Below are positions 37,660 to 49,472 of a stretch of DNA of 64,000 bases, one piece after another. A program made the translations under genes and the position numbers. How positions within the stretch are numbered: position 1 is the stretch's first letter; each line of letters starts with the position of its first letter. Under the pieces are notes generated by a model. It had not been told where the DNA came from, did no database searches, and saw only the letters and a list, made by a program, of their open reading frames with translations. Origin of the DNA: Juglans regia (Eukaryota > Streptophyta > Magnoliopsida > Fagales > Juglandaceae); assembly GCF_001411555.2 (NCBI RefSeq), contig NC_049909.1, positions 20,508,623 to 20,572,622 on the forward strand, written 5' to 3'.

Positions 37660-38600
37660 GCTCTGCATTAACGTTCGAACATTTTGTCTTTCACGTTCGA
37701 ACGGTAAAGATAAACGTTCGAACGTTAGTTTATACGTTTGCACGATCAATAATGTAAATAAATTGATGTTCGAATGTAAAACATATACGTTCGAATGTAA
37801 AACATAGACGTTCGAACATAAACAGTAAATAAATATTGGCTGAAGTACGTTCAGACGTTTATGTTTTACGTTCAAACGTATTTGTTTTACGTGTGAACGT
37901 AAATACGAACATCCGAACGTCGAAGCATGAATAACGTAGAAAATCACTACGTTCGGACGTTATAATTAAACGTCCGACCGTATGTGATTTACGTTCGAAA
38001 GTAAAATATTAACGTTCGAACGTATGTCGTTTAATAATATTTAGAGTATACATTAAACGTTTATGAAAATTGATGAATAAAACGTCCGAATGTAAGAAGG
38101 TTACGTTCGAACGTAGAAGTCGTAACGGCTCTGTAATTTAAACGTCGTACGTTCGAACTTCTCGGTGAAACGTTCGAACGTTACGACGCAGAGCTGAGTC
38201 GACTCAGCCATTATTGAAATCTCGAAAATTTCTCTACAAAGTTCTAAATGCCGAAATGTCACCGTAGAAATGAAGTATACACTTCAAGAAACATTTCTAA
38301 GGTGACTATTCGGCCAATGGCTGGCCGTGGTGGCCGGAAAATGAAGTTGAATATCTGGCCACCACTTATCCGATTTTAAACAAAATTCAATCCAAATCTC
38401 AATAAAATATATGTTATTTGAATAAAAGATGAATGCCTACCTTTTTGTAACGGTTGTGGCGGAGTTGACGGCGGCAGTGACGGAGGCTTGGCAGCGTGCA
38501 ACGTAACGGACGTTTGTTGATGAATAGTTTTGGAAATGTCATTTTGACATTCGGTTTTGGCCTTATATACACATTACGTTCGAACGTTTGTCAATTTAAT
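37660..38600. repeat. Internal array of ACGTTCGAACGT palindromes upstream of the minus-strand gene
   Basis: About 25 exact or near copies (ACGTTCGAACGT, ACGTCCGAACGT, ACGTTCGGACGT) are spaced mostly 15-40 bp apart between 37670 and 38190, with one more at about 38577. The array covers the 5' flank of the pseudogene that starts at 37592. The segment 38200-38560 between has no array. Confidence 0.8.
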
Positions 38601-38923
38601 TTCAAAAATAATACCTATAATATATTATATTATAAATGTTTATGTATTATATTAAGATGTTATATAATATTATTGATAATTAAGTTGACGTTTGTAAGTA
38701 CTTGTTATACTTATAAAGTTTAGCAATATGTTTATACATGTTGTTGTGATTTTATGCTTACTCTTGAAATAATTGTGATTATTGTTTGTAAATTTTGTAA
38801 ATAGTTTATGAGTTTATGGTGTTTATTGATGAATTAATATGTGTATAAATATTGTTGTAAGAATATTGTGCCCGAATTCTGTGATATGGATTTAATACAT
38901 AAATATTTTTTATTATATACATT

Positions 38924-39852
38924 TATGTTATCATTTAAAATATTATACTATCATACTATACAATGTAGTATATAGTTATAGATATATACAATGTAATATA
39001 TATATTATATTATAAGTTAGTATATAAGTTAGAATTTAATAAGTAACAATTTAATATATATCCTTAAGATTTATATATATAGTATAGTTTATATATTATA
39101 TACACTTATGTTCTCATTTAAAGTATTATGCTATCATACTATACAATGTAGTATATAGTTATAGATATATACAATGTAATATATATATTATATTATAAGT
39201 TAGTATATAAGTTAGAATTTAATAAGTAACAATTTAATATATATCCTTAAGATTTATATATATAGTATAGTTTATATATTATATACACTTATGTTCTCAT
39301 TTAAAGTATTATGCTATCATACTATACAATGTAGTATATAGTTATAGATATATACAATGTAATATATATATTATATTATAAGTTAGTATATAAGTTAGAA
39401 TTTAATATGTAACAATTTAATATATATCCTTAAGATTTATATATATAGTATAGTTTATTTATTATATACACTTATGTTCTCATTTAAAGTATTATGCTAT
39501 CATACTATACAATGTAGTATATAGTTATAGATATATATAATGTAATATATATATTATATTATAAGTTAGTATATAAGTTAGAATTTAATAAGTAACAATT
39601 TAATATATATCCTTAAGATTTATATATATAGTATAGTTTATATATTATATACAATTATGTTCTCATTTAAAGTATTATGCTATCATACTATACAATGTAG
39701 TATATAGTTATAGATATATACAATGAAATATATATATTATATTATAAGTTAGTATATAAGTTAGAATTTAATAAATAACAATTTAATATATATATCATTA
39801 AGATTTATATATATATATATATGGTATAGTTTATATATTATATACATGATTT
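38924..39852. repeat. 183-bp tandem repeat, about five copies
   Basis: The anchor ATGTTCTCATTTAAAG (first copy ATGTTATCATTTAAAA) recurs at 38924, 39108, 39291, 39474, 39657 and 39853. The period is 183-184 bp, with the last copy 196 bp because of a longer AT run. Units differ by only a few bases, so expansion was recent compared with the decay of the genes around it. Confidence 0.93.
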
Positions 39853-39884
39853 ATGTTCTCATTTAATAAGTATAGTAGGAATAG

Positions 39885-40375
39885 TACGTTCGAACCTTTC
39901 AAGTTAACGTTCGAACGTTAAACCAAGAGCGGGAAATTTCCCGCTCGATTAAGGTATCTGCGTGATTATTCAGACGTTCGAACGTTTATATTATACGTTC
40001 GAACGTTAATTAATGAAAATCACAAGAAAATTATGTACATCCGAACGCCAAATCTGTTAACGTCCGAACGTTAGTTAAATTAGTGCGGGAAATTTCCCGC
40101 TCAAATATGGCAACACTTTGATGAAATGTACGTTCGGACGTCTTAGTTAGACGTTCGAACGTTCATCTGATTATCTTAGAACGTTCGAACGGAAAATTGT
40201 GCTACATTCGAACATAGGAAAGGAAAGTGCGGGAACTTTCCTGCTACATTTTATGTTACATCAGAAGAAGGTTACGTTCGAACGTGTATTTTAAACGTCC
40301 GAATATTCTGGGCGGGAAAATTTTAGAATATAACGTTCGGACGTACAACTTAAACGTTCGAACGTATGAACTTAT
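39885..40375. repeat. Second internal array of ACGTTCGAACGT palindromes with a GCGGGAAATTTCCCGC companion motif
   Basis: About 14 palindromes alternate with copies of a second inverted motif, (A)GCGGGAAATTTCCCGCTC, at about 39929, 40083 and, diverged, 40228 and 40310. The spacing of the two motifs is regular, roughly one GGGAAATTTCCC per 80-150 bp. The motif order suggests duplication of a composite unit. Confidence 0.75.
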
Positions 40376-40397
40376 ATATTAGAACATAATCAGTACA

Positions 40398-40434
40398 TGC
40401 ACGGGAGAAACAGATCATTTCTTCTTCTCCCGTG
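40398..40434. repeat. Short inverted repeat GCACGGGAGAA / TTCTCCCGTGC
   Basis: An 11-bp perfect stem with a loop of about 15 nt lies just before the (GA)n run and upstream of the TnpA-like gene. Confidence 0.6.
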
Positions 40435-40486
40435 CGCGCAACAGAGAGTGAGAGGGTTAGAAATTCCTTATGGCCCGAGGCTCTGC

Positions 40487-40488
<2 letters not shown>

Positions 40489-40529
<41 letters not shown>
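40489..40529. repeat. (GA)n microsatellite
   Basis: About 20 GA units inside the CACTA element. It is followed by degenerate GAGAGAGTTGAG repeats to 40575. Confidence 0.95.
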
Positions 40530-40533
<4 letters not shown>

Positions 40534-41807
40534 AGAGTGAGAGAGAGTTGAGTTAGAGAGTGAGAGAGAGTTGAGTCTTGGTAAGAAAAAATTTTAATTT
40601 ATTGTCCTTTTATGAATTTTATGATATTTATATTGTGTTTTTGTTATAGAATATTTATAATAAATTAATATTGTATTATTTTGAAGGATTGGTTGTTTTG
40701 GGAAGTTGGAAGATTTTGATTTGTAAGAGGCTAGAACATTGTGAGTGCTAGGTATATTTCTAAACTTTATCAATATGTTGTTGCATGTGATTTTATGCTT
40801 ACTCTTAAAATAATGTGATTATTGTTTGTATAGTTTGTAAATAGTTTGTGAATTATTGTAAAGTTTGTTGTGATATGAAATATGTTAATACATGTGGCAT
40901 ATTATTTTGTGAATATGTTAATACATGCTCGTGACATATTATTTTGTGAATATATTGTGTGTTATTGTGAATAATGTGATTATTGTTTGTATAGTTTGTA
41001 AATAGTTTGTGAATTATTTTAAAGTTTGTTGTGATATGGAATATGTTAATACATGTGACATATTATTTTGTGAATATGTTAATACATGTGACAATATATT
41101 ATGTGAATATATTGTATGTTATTGTGAATATATTGTGATATGAACTTGAGCAATTTAAATTATTATTTGTGAATAACGTTTGAATATGTTTACATTGTTA
41201 CAAATATATTGTCCTTAAACTTTGTTAATACATGTTTTGTGAATATATACAATGTTATTGTGAATATATTGTGATTATTGTTTGTATAGTTTGTAAATAG
41301 TTTGTGAGTTATTGGGAATATCTTGAAGTATGAATTTGAAATATTGTGATAATAATATTTCAAATTAAGTAATAACAAATAAAAGTAACTCTTTAAGAAT
41401 TATAATATTTAAAATTATATTAAAACTTTTGAAATTTAAGTATAACAATTAAAATTATACTTTAAGAATGATAATAATTAAAATTTTAATATAACTTTTA
41501 AAATACTCTTCAATAAAAAAGTCTTGAACCTACTAAATAAGTAGAGTTGGAATTAAGTAAATATACTTATTTATTATAAACTAAAGAGAAAGAAAATAAG
41601 GATCAAATAGATGCTTATATAAAAATTATATACTTATTGTCTATAATAAATAAATAACTCACTCAATTAAGTATAACAATTATGATTATAATTGTGGAAT
41701 GATAATAAATAAAATTATTTAATAATCTCAGAAATTATATATAACAATTATAGTATAACTTTTGAAATTAAGTATAACAATTAAAATTATACTTTAAGAA
41801 TGATGGT

Positions 41808-41985
41808 CTTGTATACAACGAAGGAATATAATCTTGAAGAAATGTTGAAATTTTAATTTAATTGCTTGACTGTCATAGTCTCTTCGGCCTTGAGAGTTGT
41901 CAAGGTCGGACAGTTTGTGACGGTTAAGTAATTAGACTAAAATTTAAATATTTCTTCAAGATAATTCTTCCTCGTTGTGTACAAG
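41808..41985. repeat. 178-bp foldback (long imperfect hairpin) inside the CACTA element
   Basis: The left arm begins CTTGTATACAACGAAGGAA and the right arm, inverted, CTTGTACACAACGAGGAAG. Pairing continues almost to the centre (CTTCGGCCTTGAGA against CCGACCTTGACA). Arms are about 85 nt, with roughly 75-80 percent pairing by eye and almost no loop. It could be a nested foldback MITE or a source of small RNAs. Confidence 0.75.
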
Positions 41986-42257
41986 ACACGAAACTTAGGG
42001 TCACATAATCTTTCATCTCTCTTTAATTTAACAATATAACACTACTTGAAGGTGACATTGTTAATGTAAATAATGTGGAGATATTGTTAGTATGATTTTT
42101 TGCTAGATGCGTGTGACATTGCATAAATACCCGTAGACCCGTTTGGGAATCAGTGTACATTTGTGTCCACTGATTCCTGAATTGTCCAGTGTGGATAGTT
42201 TGAGATTATATTATATGTATTGTACATTTTTGTTACTCGCTACTTTCCACGTTTAAT

Positions 42258-43419
42258 ATGAAGTTTCGGTGTCTTCTTCTATTGTTCTTCGGGTATACTG
42301 TTCGTAGGGTTACAATCCCGATATTTAAACATGTATACTTGGAGAACTATGGGGAGGTGTTGCCGAAATTTCTACTAACGTGGAAATTAGTTCCCAAAGG
42401 ACGATGTTATGACCACTTCAAGAAGTTTGAGAAGTTGGAAGAGGCTGCGCAGTCTCCTTTTCAGCAGATGAAGTTAGATGATTGGAGAAAGTGTTCTGAT
42501 CTTTTCGCATCTCCAGATTATCAGGTATTTTATATTTATATCTTTTAATTATTTACATTCATATTCGTTCTATATATTATATGCATGTGTACATATTACA
42601 ATTAATATTTTTAATATATTTTATAGCACTTGAGTTTTACAAATGCACATAATAGATCCGCTCTGACTGTCCATCATCGTGCCGGTTCAAGGTCATTCCA
42701 CCGTCTTGCTGAAGAAATGGTAATTAAAAAATTATAGAATTCATTTATTTTCCTGATATTTTTTCTGATAAATACTAACATTATCTTTTTAAAATTGTTA
42801 ATATTGTCGCTTTGTTAGAAACGTGATGATCCTGAAAATTTTTCCCTCATTCATGTCTATACTGCTGCTCACACTAATGAGCATAGTGAGTGGATGGATC
42901 CTATCGCTGCAGATAATTATGTAAGTAGTGTTAATTTTGTTCAATAAATTATTTATATAACATTTTAATAGTTTATTTCTTATTTCTATTTCTTTTAATA
43001 CGTTACTAAATTATTTACGATCATTACCTTTTAAATTGAAGAGAAAAATGATGGAGATGCAGTCGGCTTCTGAGGAATCATCTCCTAGTGACATAGACAT
43101 ATTCACGCAAGTGCTCGGGCCGCAGTCTAGTATGGCAATAGGTTTGGGACGATCTATCAAGCATAAATGTTCATCCTCCTCAACCTCATCGGCTTCACAA
43201 ATTAATAATCTTACGGCAGATTTAGAAGCTGCACGGCGTGAGAATGAGTATATGAGATCGAGACAGCAAGAGTTAGAATCTCTCTTAGAACGACAGTCTC
43301 ATTTAGAGACGCGTTTGCAGGACCAACAGAGAGACCAAGAGGAAAGAATACGCAGTGAAGTGCAAGAGTAAGTGCAACGAGAGATGATGGTGCAAATGGA
43401 GCGTGTTATGTCGTTGTAA
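42258..43419 (+). pseudogene. TnpA-like CACTA protein (Transposase_24 family), 5'-truncated and interrupted
   Basis: Four exon-like blocks join in phase 0 through GT-AG introns: 42258-42524, 42627-42719, 42819-42920 and 43042 onward. Landmarks are CYDHFKKFEKL, KLDDWRKCSDLFASPDYQ, NRSALTVHHRAGSRSFHRLAEE, HSEWMDPIAADNY and DIDIFTQVLGPQSS, which follow the order of plant Transposase_24 (PF03004) proteins. A coiled-coil C-terminus (LEAARRENEYMRSRQQELE) follows. A TAA at 43369-43371 interrupts it. The frame then continues in register for 15 codons to a second TAA at 43417-43419, so the first stop is probably a point mutation of CAA. The N-terminal half is not recognisable upstream. In related elements this class of protein binds the subterminal repeats. 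Confidence 0.75.
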
Positions 43420-43589
43420 CAGAATTCCCGTGGGTGAGGGAAAAAGAAGAAATAAATTTTATCAATATTTCTGACTAGTTTTAATATCTAATTTTGTGCT
43501 TTTATAAGACATTGTTATTATTAATTGGGTATGTAATATGATATAACATTGGTATTATGTTTTTAAATTTTATGAAATTAGTATTTATA

Positions 43590-44260
43590 ATGTACGTTCG
43601 AACGTTGGTTCACAGAACAAACGTTCGAACGTAAATAATTTGGGTATGTAATATGATATAACATTGGTATTATGTTTTTAAATTTTATGAAATTAGTATT
43701 TATAATCTGTACGTTCGAATGTAAATAAAAATCGTTCGAACGTTGGTTCACAGAACAAACGTTCGAACGTAAATACAATTTGATCGTTCGAACGTCAAAC
43801 TGTACGTTCGAACGTATTCATGCTAAAACGAACAAACCGTTCGAACGATAAAGCGATTAACGTTCGAACAAGGAACTTGCATTCGAACGCTCATTCGTTT
43901 ACATTCGAAATAACGTCCGAACATTATACGCGCTACGTTTAAACATTTCGTTTACGTTTGAACAAATATTCGAACGTTTATTGTAGTTAACGTTTGGACG
44001 CATTAACATTCGAACGTAAATATATTGCGTTCGAACGATTTTCAACGAACGTAAAATTCTCTCATTCGAACACCAATCGGTTGGGTGAACGTCCGAATGT
44101 AAATATGATACGTTCGAACGATATTCAGCGAACGTCAAATTATCTCATTCGAACGCCAATCGGTCGGGTATAACGTCCGAACGTTTTATTTTACGTCCGA
44201 ACGTTATTTTCTGTGACAGTTTATAACCGTCACAAAAACATGAACGTTCGAACGTTGTAC
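43590..44260. repeat. Right subterminal array of ACGTTCGAACGT palindromes
   Basis: About 30 exact or degenerate copies lie in 670 bp, for example at 43593, 43620, 43758 and 43803. A 100-bp direct duplication sits near 43540-43640 and 43640-43770 (shared TTGGGTATGTAATATGATAT). The array ends where the GTGACGGTT motifs of the terminus begin. Confidence 0.8.
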
Positions 44261-44460
44261 CAAACGGAACACTTCCAACCGTCACTAAAAATATTTTTTG
44301 TGACGGTTGAACAGTAAAGCGTCACCAAATGTTTTCTGTGATGCACTTTAGGTGACGGTTGTGGTGACGGTTTCAAACTGTCACCAAATATGTTTAGTGA
44401 CGGTTTGTCCTTTTTTGGTGACAGTTTCCTCTGTCACAAAAGGCACATTCTGTTGTAGTG

Positions 44461-46100
44461 AGTTCTTGGAAAGAAAGCTAAAATCTTGTTAACGTCGAGA
44501 AAATTTTTTTGGTGGACAATAAGGATTTATTGAGTAATGTGGTTGAGAAATCTATATGAGCTACTTTGATAGCAGTGATTGCTACTCCCTTATGCTTATT
44601 ATATTAGATTCAAATGAGATAGTTCAAAGTATGTTCTTGGGCCTTTTTTCTTTGTATATTCTGTCTAACTTTTGCTGGTTTTGATGTTGGTGTTTATATT
44701 TTAATGATAATAATCTTTGAGTAATTTGGGAGTGAATTGATAAATTCTTCTATATGGATTTAAACCTCTTTCTTTAATTATAGCTGCCTAGAATAAGGTT
44801 TGTTTACAGTTGTATTCATGGATTGGATGTAGTTGTATTTAGTAAGATCAAGGAATAGTAGAAATTGGTGATTAACAATTTTTGGTTTTAGGCATATGCT
44901 ATCGATGTCTCAATTTGTAATCTGTATTGATAATTTCTATCATCGTGGTGATATTATCCACAATCATATAACTTAAAAGGATAATCTAACTCTTATGATC
45001 TTATGCTAAGGTACTAACAGTTGAAGGATGTGTTGATTGAACTCCAAGAGCTAGGACAATGAGGATATGCTATTTTTTCAATATAATATTTCCCTTCAGC
45101 AGATTTGCATTGTATTGTTACTAATTTACTTATTGCATATTACTCAAAAACATTATATTCGACACACATATATAGGATAAAACTATGGATTTGATTATGC
45201 CAACAAGTCATTCTGAGTGGGTCATAGATATGTGATATGTTTTGTTCCATTTAATAGTTTTGTATGATCAATTTGCTAAACTTGTATTAAACTATGGTGT
45301 ATTTTGAACTAATCTTTTTGGTTTCTAATCTATCAAACTTGTAATTATTATACTTCACTAAGTTATCATTGTCCAAAAATATTTGCTAAAATGTGCTCTT
45401 TTTTTCTATGCATTAAATTAATCAATTTTTTTTGTAAAAAACATATTATTTTTTGTAAAACAACTGTTTCAGTTTGATTCAACTAGGCAAACATACTTTG
45501 CACGTTGCTCTGACCTAATATATATAAATATATCTATAACTAAATACTGAAACTGCAATTATGGTTTATATATGCAACAACATGACAAATTTATTTACTT
45601 GAGCTGCCCGAAACTTAAGAATAATACAAGAAAAAGATCAGAGGGTTGATTTCTGATTTGGCTCCCAAATCATCATGTAATTAGTGCAATCATTTTGGCA
45701 TAAAATTATCTGAAAAGAAGAATTAGTTAGTCATACGTACTTCCCTTATTTGTTATCGTTGGTTGCATCACCTTATAATTACTTCTTTGAGTAAGGACTT
45801 CAGCTCATGCTTCACCCGCAACGTCTAATTATTTGAACCGTGTGTGAGTGTATATATATATATATACAGCCCCTTGTAATTTTAAGCACTATATACTCCA
45901 TGGCAGCTCGAGGGTTATACCTCGGAATATCGTACGTGTGTTGGAGAAAAAAAGAAACCAACAAGAGAGTTTGCCTGTGCAGTTTACATTTGGACAGTAA
46001 AAATATCTTAAAAGTAACGAGAATGTTTGTGGTTGATAATAAAAAAGTAATAATAGAATATTAAATAATAGTAAAAAATAAATAAAAAATAATAATAAAG
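44461..46100. other. Right flank of the CACTA insertion, unclassified
   Basis: This resumes the DNA broken by the insertion. Its style (TTGTTTTG- and TTTGGT-rich) is like 34400-35800 up to about 45500. No gene is supported. Confidence 0.4.
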
Positions 46101-46129
46101 TAAAGAATATAAGGAGAGTGTTTGAGAGT

Positions 46130-47170
46130 ACTTGAAGTACTCTTAGGATATGTTTGGGTACTAAAGCATCCTCAAACACTTTTCAAGTATTCTCGTACTT
46201 TTAAAAATACTTCACATGCCAAACAATTTAAAATACTCTCAATAGAACCCACAAACTCACTTCAATTTCTACTCATAACTATTCACAAACATTCTATAAT
46301 ACTTATCACTATTATATATAAATAAAAAATAAAATCACTACAATATTTATCACTATTAAATATAAATAAATAAATCATTATAATATATAAATAAAAAATA
46401 TTTATCACTATTATATATAAATAAAAAATAAAATCGATATAATATATAAATAAAAAATAAAATCGCTATAATATATAAATAAAAAATAAAATCACTATAA
46501 TATATAAATAAAAATAAAATAAAATAAAATCACTATAATATTTATCACTATTAAATATAAATATAAATAAAATCATTATAATATATAAATAAAAAATAAA
46601 ATCACTATAATATTTATCTCTATTATATATAAATAAAAAATAAAATCACTAAAATATATAAATAAAAAATAAAATCACTATTATATATAAATAAAAAATA
46701 AAATACTATAATATTTATCACTATTATATATAAATTAAAAATAAAATCACTATAATATATAAATAAAAAATAACATTACTATAATATTTATCACTATTAT
46801 ATATATAAATAAAATCATTATAATATTTATCACTATTATACATAAATTAAAAATAAAATTATTATAATATTTATCATTATTATATATAAAAATAAAATAA
46901 AATCACTATAATATTTATTAATATTAAAAAATCATTATAATAAGATAATTATAATATTTATTATTAAAAATAAAATCACTATAATATTTATGGAACTCAC
47001 ACATTTTTTAATTACTTATTCAAAAGTTAACAACTCAACATACTTCACACATTCAAACAACTCAAAATACTCTCAATGGGATCTACAAACTCACTTCAAT
47101 CTCTACTCATAACTTTTCACAAATATTCTCAACAATTTTTAACATTTTTTACTATCCAAACGCATCCTTA
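46130..47170. repeat. AT-rich array of ATCACTATAATATATAAATAAAAAATAAA units inside a miniature-element-like repeat
   Basis: Between about 46316 and 46990 a 30-70 bp unit recurs some 15-20 times (ATATAAATAAAAAATAAAAT, CACTATAATATTTATCACTA). It is flanked by matching outer pieces. One, at 46200-46290, has AATACTCTCAATAGAACCCA then CAAACTCACTTCAAT. The other, at 47060-47110, has AATACTCTCAATGGGATCTA then CAAACTCACTTCAAT. The outermost sequences GGATATGTTTGGGTACT and ATCCAAACGCATCCTTA look like degraded inverted ends. Confidence 0.7.
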
Positions 47171-47663
47171 ACTGTCAAACCAGAAGGACCGTACAAGTTG
47201 GTCATCATGATCCCATGCATCCATCACTATATATGATATCTTGGTATATATCTCAATTGATTCGAACTCCATTAACCCAAATCATGAGTTCTATTTAATG
47301 ATGTCGATGAACCAGGTCAAGTCAAGATGTCAAGTCAACATGTCACCCTTCTAATTGGGACGATGTACGGTGGGATTAATTATTAATATTGGTGCGCCAT
47401 TAGATTTGTGGGTTTGTTATATTATTAACAAAAAAAATATACTCAACCTCTTACTATTCACACAACCTCTACACTCAACATTATTTTTAATTTTTATTAA
47501 TTTTTTTTTATTAAATATTTATTATATGAATAATGAATAAAAAATTTGAAATAATTTAAAAAGAATAAACTCAAAAAAAAATTTAAAAAAAAATATTAAA
47601 AATTTAAAAAATTTAAAAAAATGTGGAGTGTGGAGTGTGGTGGAGGTTGTGTAGCAAAGCTCT

Positions 47664-47849
47664 CAAACTCATCCCAACTCATCTCAACTCATCATTACAA
47701 TTTTTTCAAATTTCAATACAAAATATAATAAATAATTTAACTTTTTTAAATTTTAAAATAATAATAATATTAAAAAATAATATTCTAACAATATTTTATC
47801 ATCTAAACTCAACTCAACTCAACTCATTTTAACATCCAAACACAACCTG
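47664..47849 (-). mobile_element. Second copy of the TGAGTTGAG miniature element
   Basis: The sequence is the reverse of the copy at 26535-26748: CTCAACTCAACTCAACTCA then AACATCCAAACACAACC at the right end. The left end is lost in AT-rich DNA. Confidence 0.7.
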
Positions 47850-49434
47850 GTAATTATATTATTTTAAATAAAATAGTAGGAGTTCGAAACTTCATAAATG
47901 CAGTTTTCATATCTGAGAATAATACATAATTACAAACTAAATTCAACCAAAACATGTTAATCCTAGAATCTTCCTAAATTACGTTCGATTTCAGTGTGAT
48001 ATATACATGCACAAGGAATACCGAAGCTCAATTTTAGAGAAATGTTTAAACTATAAAAAAATTTTATAAAAATAAATTCATAAATTGATGTAACTTAACG
48101 GCATATGTTATATGAGTTCTTCTACAGGTACAGAAAATTTCTCCCAAATACAGTTACCGATTGAAATGTCATGCCACGTGGCATTCCACGTAATTTATTT
48201 AATATTAAAAAATAATAATAATTTATTTAATACTAAAAAAAAAAAAGAAACAAATGTGATTTGAACTGAGATGACCCCAAAACCCATATTACAGATGATC
48301 CCAAACCCAACCGACGAAATCCCTCTCCCTCTCCCTCTCCCTCCCCCTCCATTCGGCACTGACCTCCACTCCACACCGTAGCAGCCCTCGCTTCTGGAGG
48401 AATCCAAACGGTAAATAACATTCCTTCCCTCTTGTGGTCTCTCTTAGAAGTTATTATCAAACATCTTGGGTAGAATATTAAAGATAAAGATTTACGAATC
48501 CAAGCCACGGCGTGGGACTAAGGGCTTTTCTTTTCAAATAAACTTTTGAAGATGTTGCTTTTTGCATTTAAACTAGCTCTTTTAGTAAGCTTATTCTGGA
48601 TTCTATGGCTAGAGGGATTCTCCCATATTTATTAACTACATAAAAAACATGGATTTCTTTCTTTAAAAATTGTTGTTAGAAGTACTCTTTGATAAATATA
48701 TTTATTTAATATCTCTCGGGTAACATGGTATAAAGAGGACGTTTTTTGTTTTTAAATTCAAATTGATTTTTTCGTAATTAAAGGGACCACGTGGCTCATT
48801 CCACGTCATTCGGGATGCAAAATTCGAGACTCTTCTTCGGAGGCTCTAGCATTTTTCATGTTATATTATATAGACTTATTCTAAAGCATATTATATGGAT
48901 CTTATAAACTTATATCAATTTATAAATTTATTTTAATATAATCTTTTTCTACTCGTAGCACTTTTTTAATTTCTTTTCTAATTTCTATGTCGTGTCTTAT
49001 TGTAAATCCCATATGAACACACACAAATTCAAGACCCACTCCCAGCATACATTAATTTTCGCTTATCGGCCTGTTTGGTCACGATGACATCATGTGCTTC
49101 TATTGCTTTAGGTTTACCCAATATTTGTGCCCGCCCGATCGAGGGCGTAACTTAAATGCATGGGGTCCATGGCGGTGTACGCCCCCCCCCCCATCTGGCT
49201 TCTAACTGCAATATTTATGTGGAATAAGTATCAAGTTATAAGTTTGACCCAGGCCTCGATTTACATGGATTCAACTCCAGAAGCAGTCTTTTTCGGCCTT
49301 TATTCGACAATTTAAATTTAATACAATAATAAATATTTCCTGTAGGTTATGCAATTCAAGCACGCCTCGCCTCAACAACCATGCACGTACCCTTCAGTCA
49401 TCAAGAGCATTCCTTCCACTTGTCCTCTGATTGT

Positions 49435-49472
<38 letters not shown>

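Larger units (their letters stand above)
35806..44460. mobile_element. CACTA (En/Spm) DNA transposon, 8655 bp, full-length but probably non-autonomous
   Basis: The left end is CACTACAACACAATTG and the right end, inverted, is CACTACAACAGAATGTG. AGT is duplicated on both sides (35803-35805 and 44461-44463), the 3-bp duplication typical of CACTA elements. Subterminal DNA carries AACCGTCAC/GTGACGGTT motifs and dense ACGTTCGAACGT palindromes. Inside are a decayed minus-strand gene (36409-37592), palindrome arrays, a 183-bp tandem repeat (38924-39852), a foldback (41808-41985) and a decayed TnpA-like gene on the plus strand (42258-43419). No TnpD-type (Transposase_21) catalytic gene was recognised, so mobility would need help from elsewhere. 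Confidence 0.92.

Noticed and set aside
40470..40535. ATG GCC CGA GGC TCT as the true start of the TnpA-like gene
   Set aside because: The frame runs into the (GA)n repeat and stops after about 21 codons. No splice donor in it leads convincingly to the exon at 42258.
35930..44260. ACGTTCGAACGT arrays as a CRISPR-like array
   Set aside because: Spacing is irregular, the unit is a 12-bp palindrome with many variants, and the arrays lie inside a plant CACTA transposon. They fit subterminal repeats.
46130..47170. AT-rich repeat array as a matrix attachment region or origin
   Set aside because: Base composition alone supports this. The matching outer pieces suggest a repeat inside a miniature transposon.
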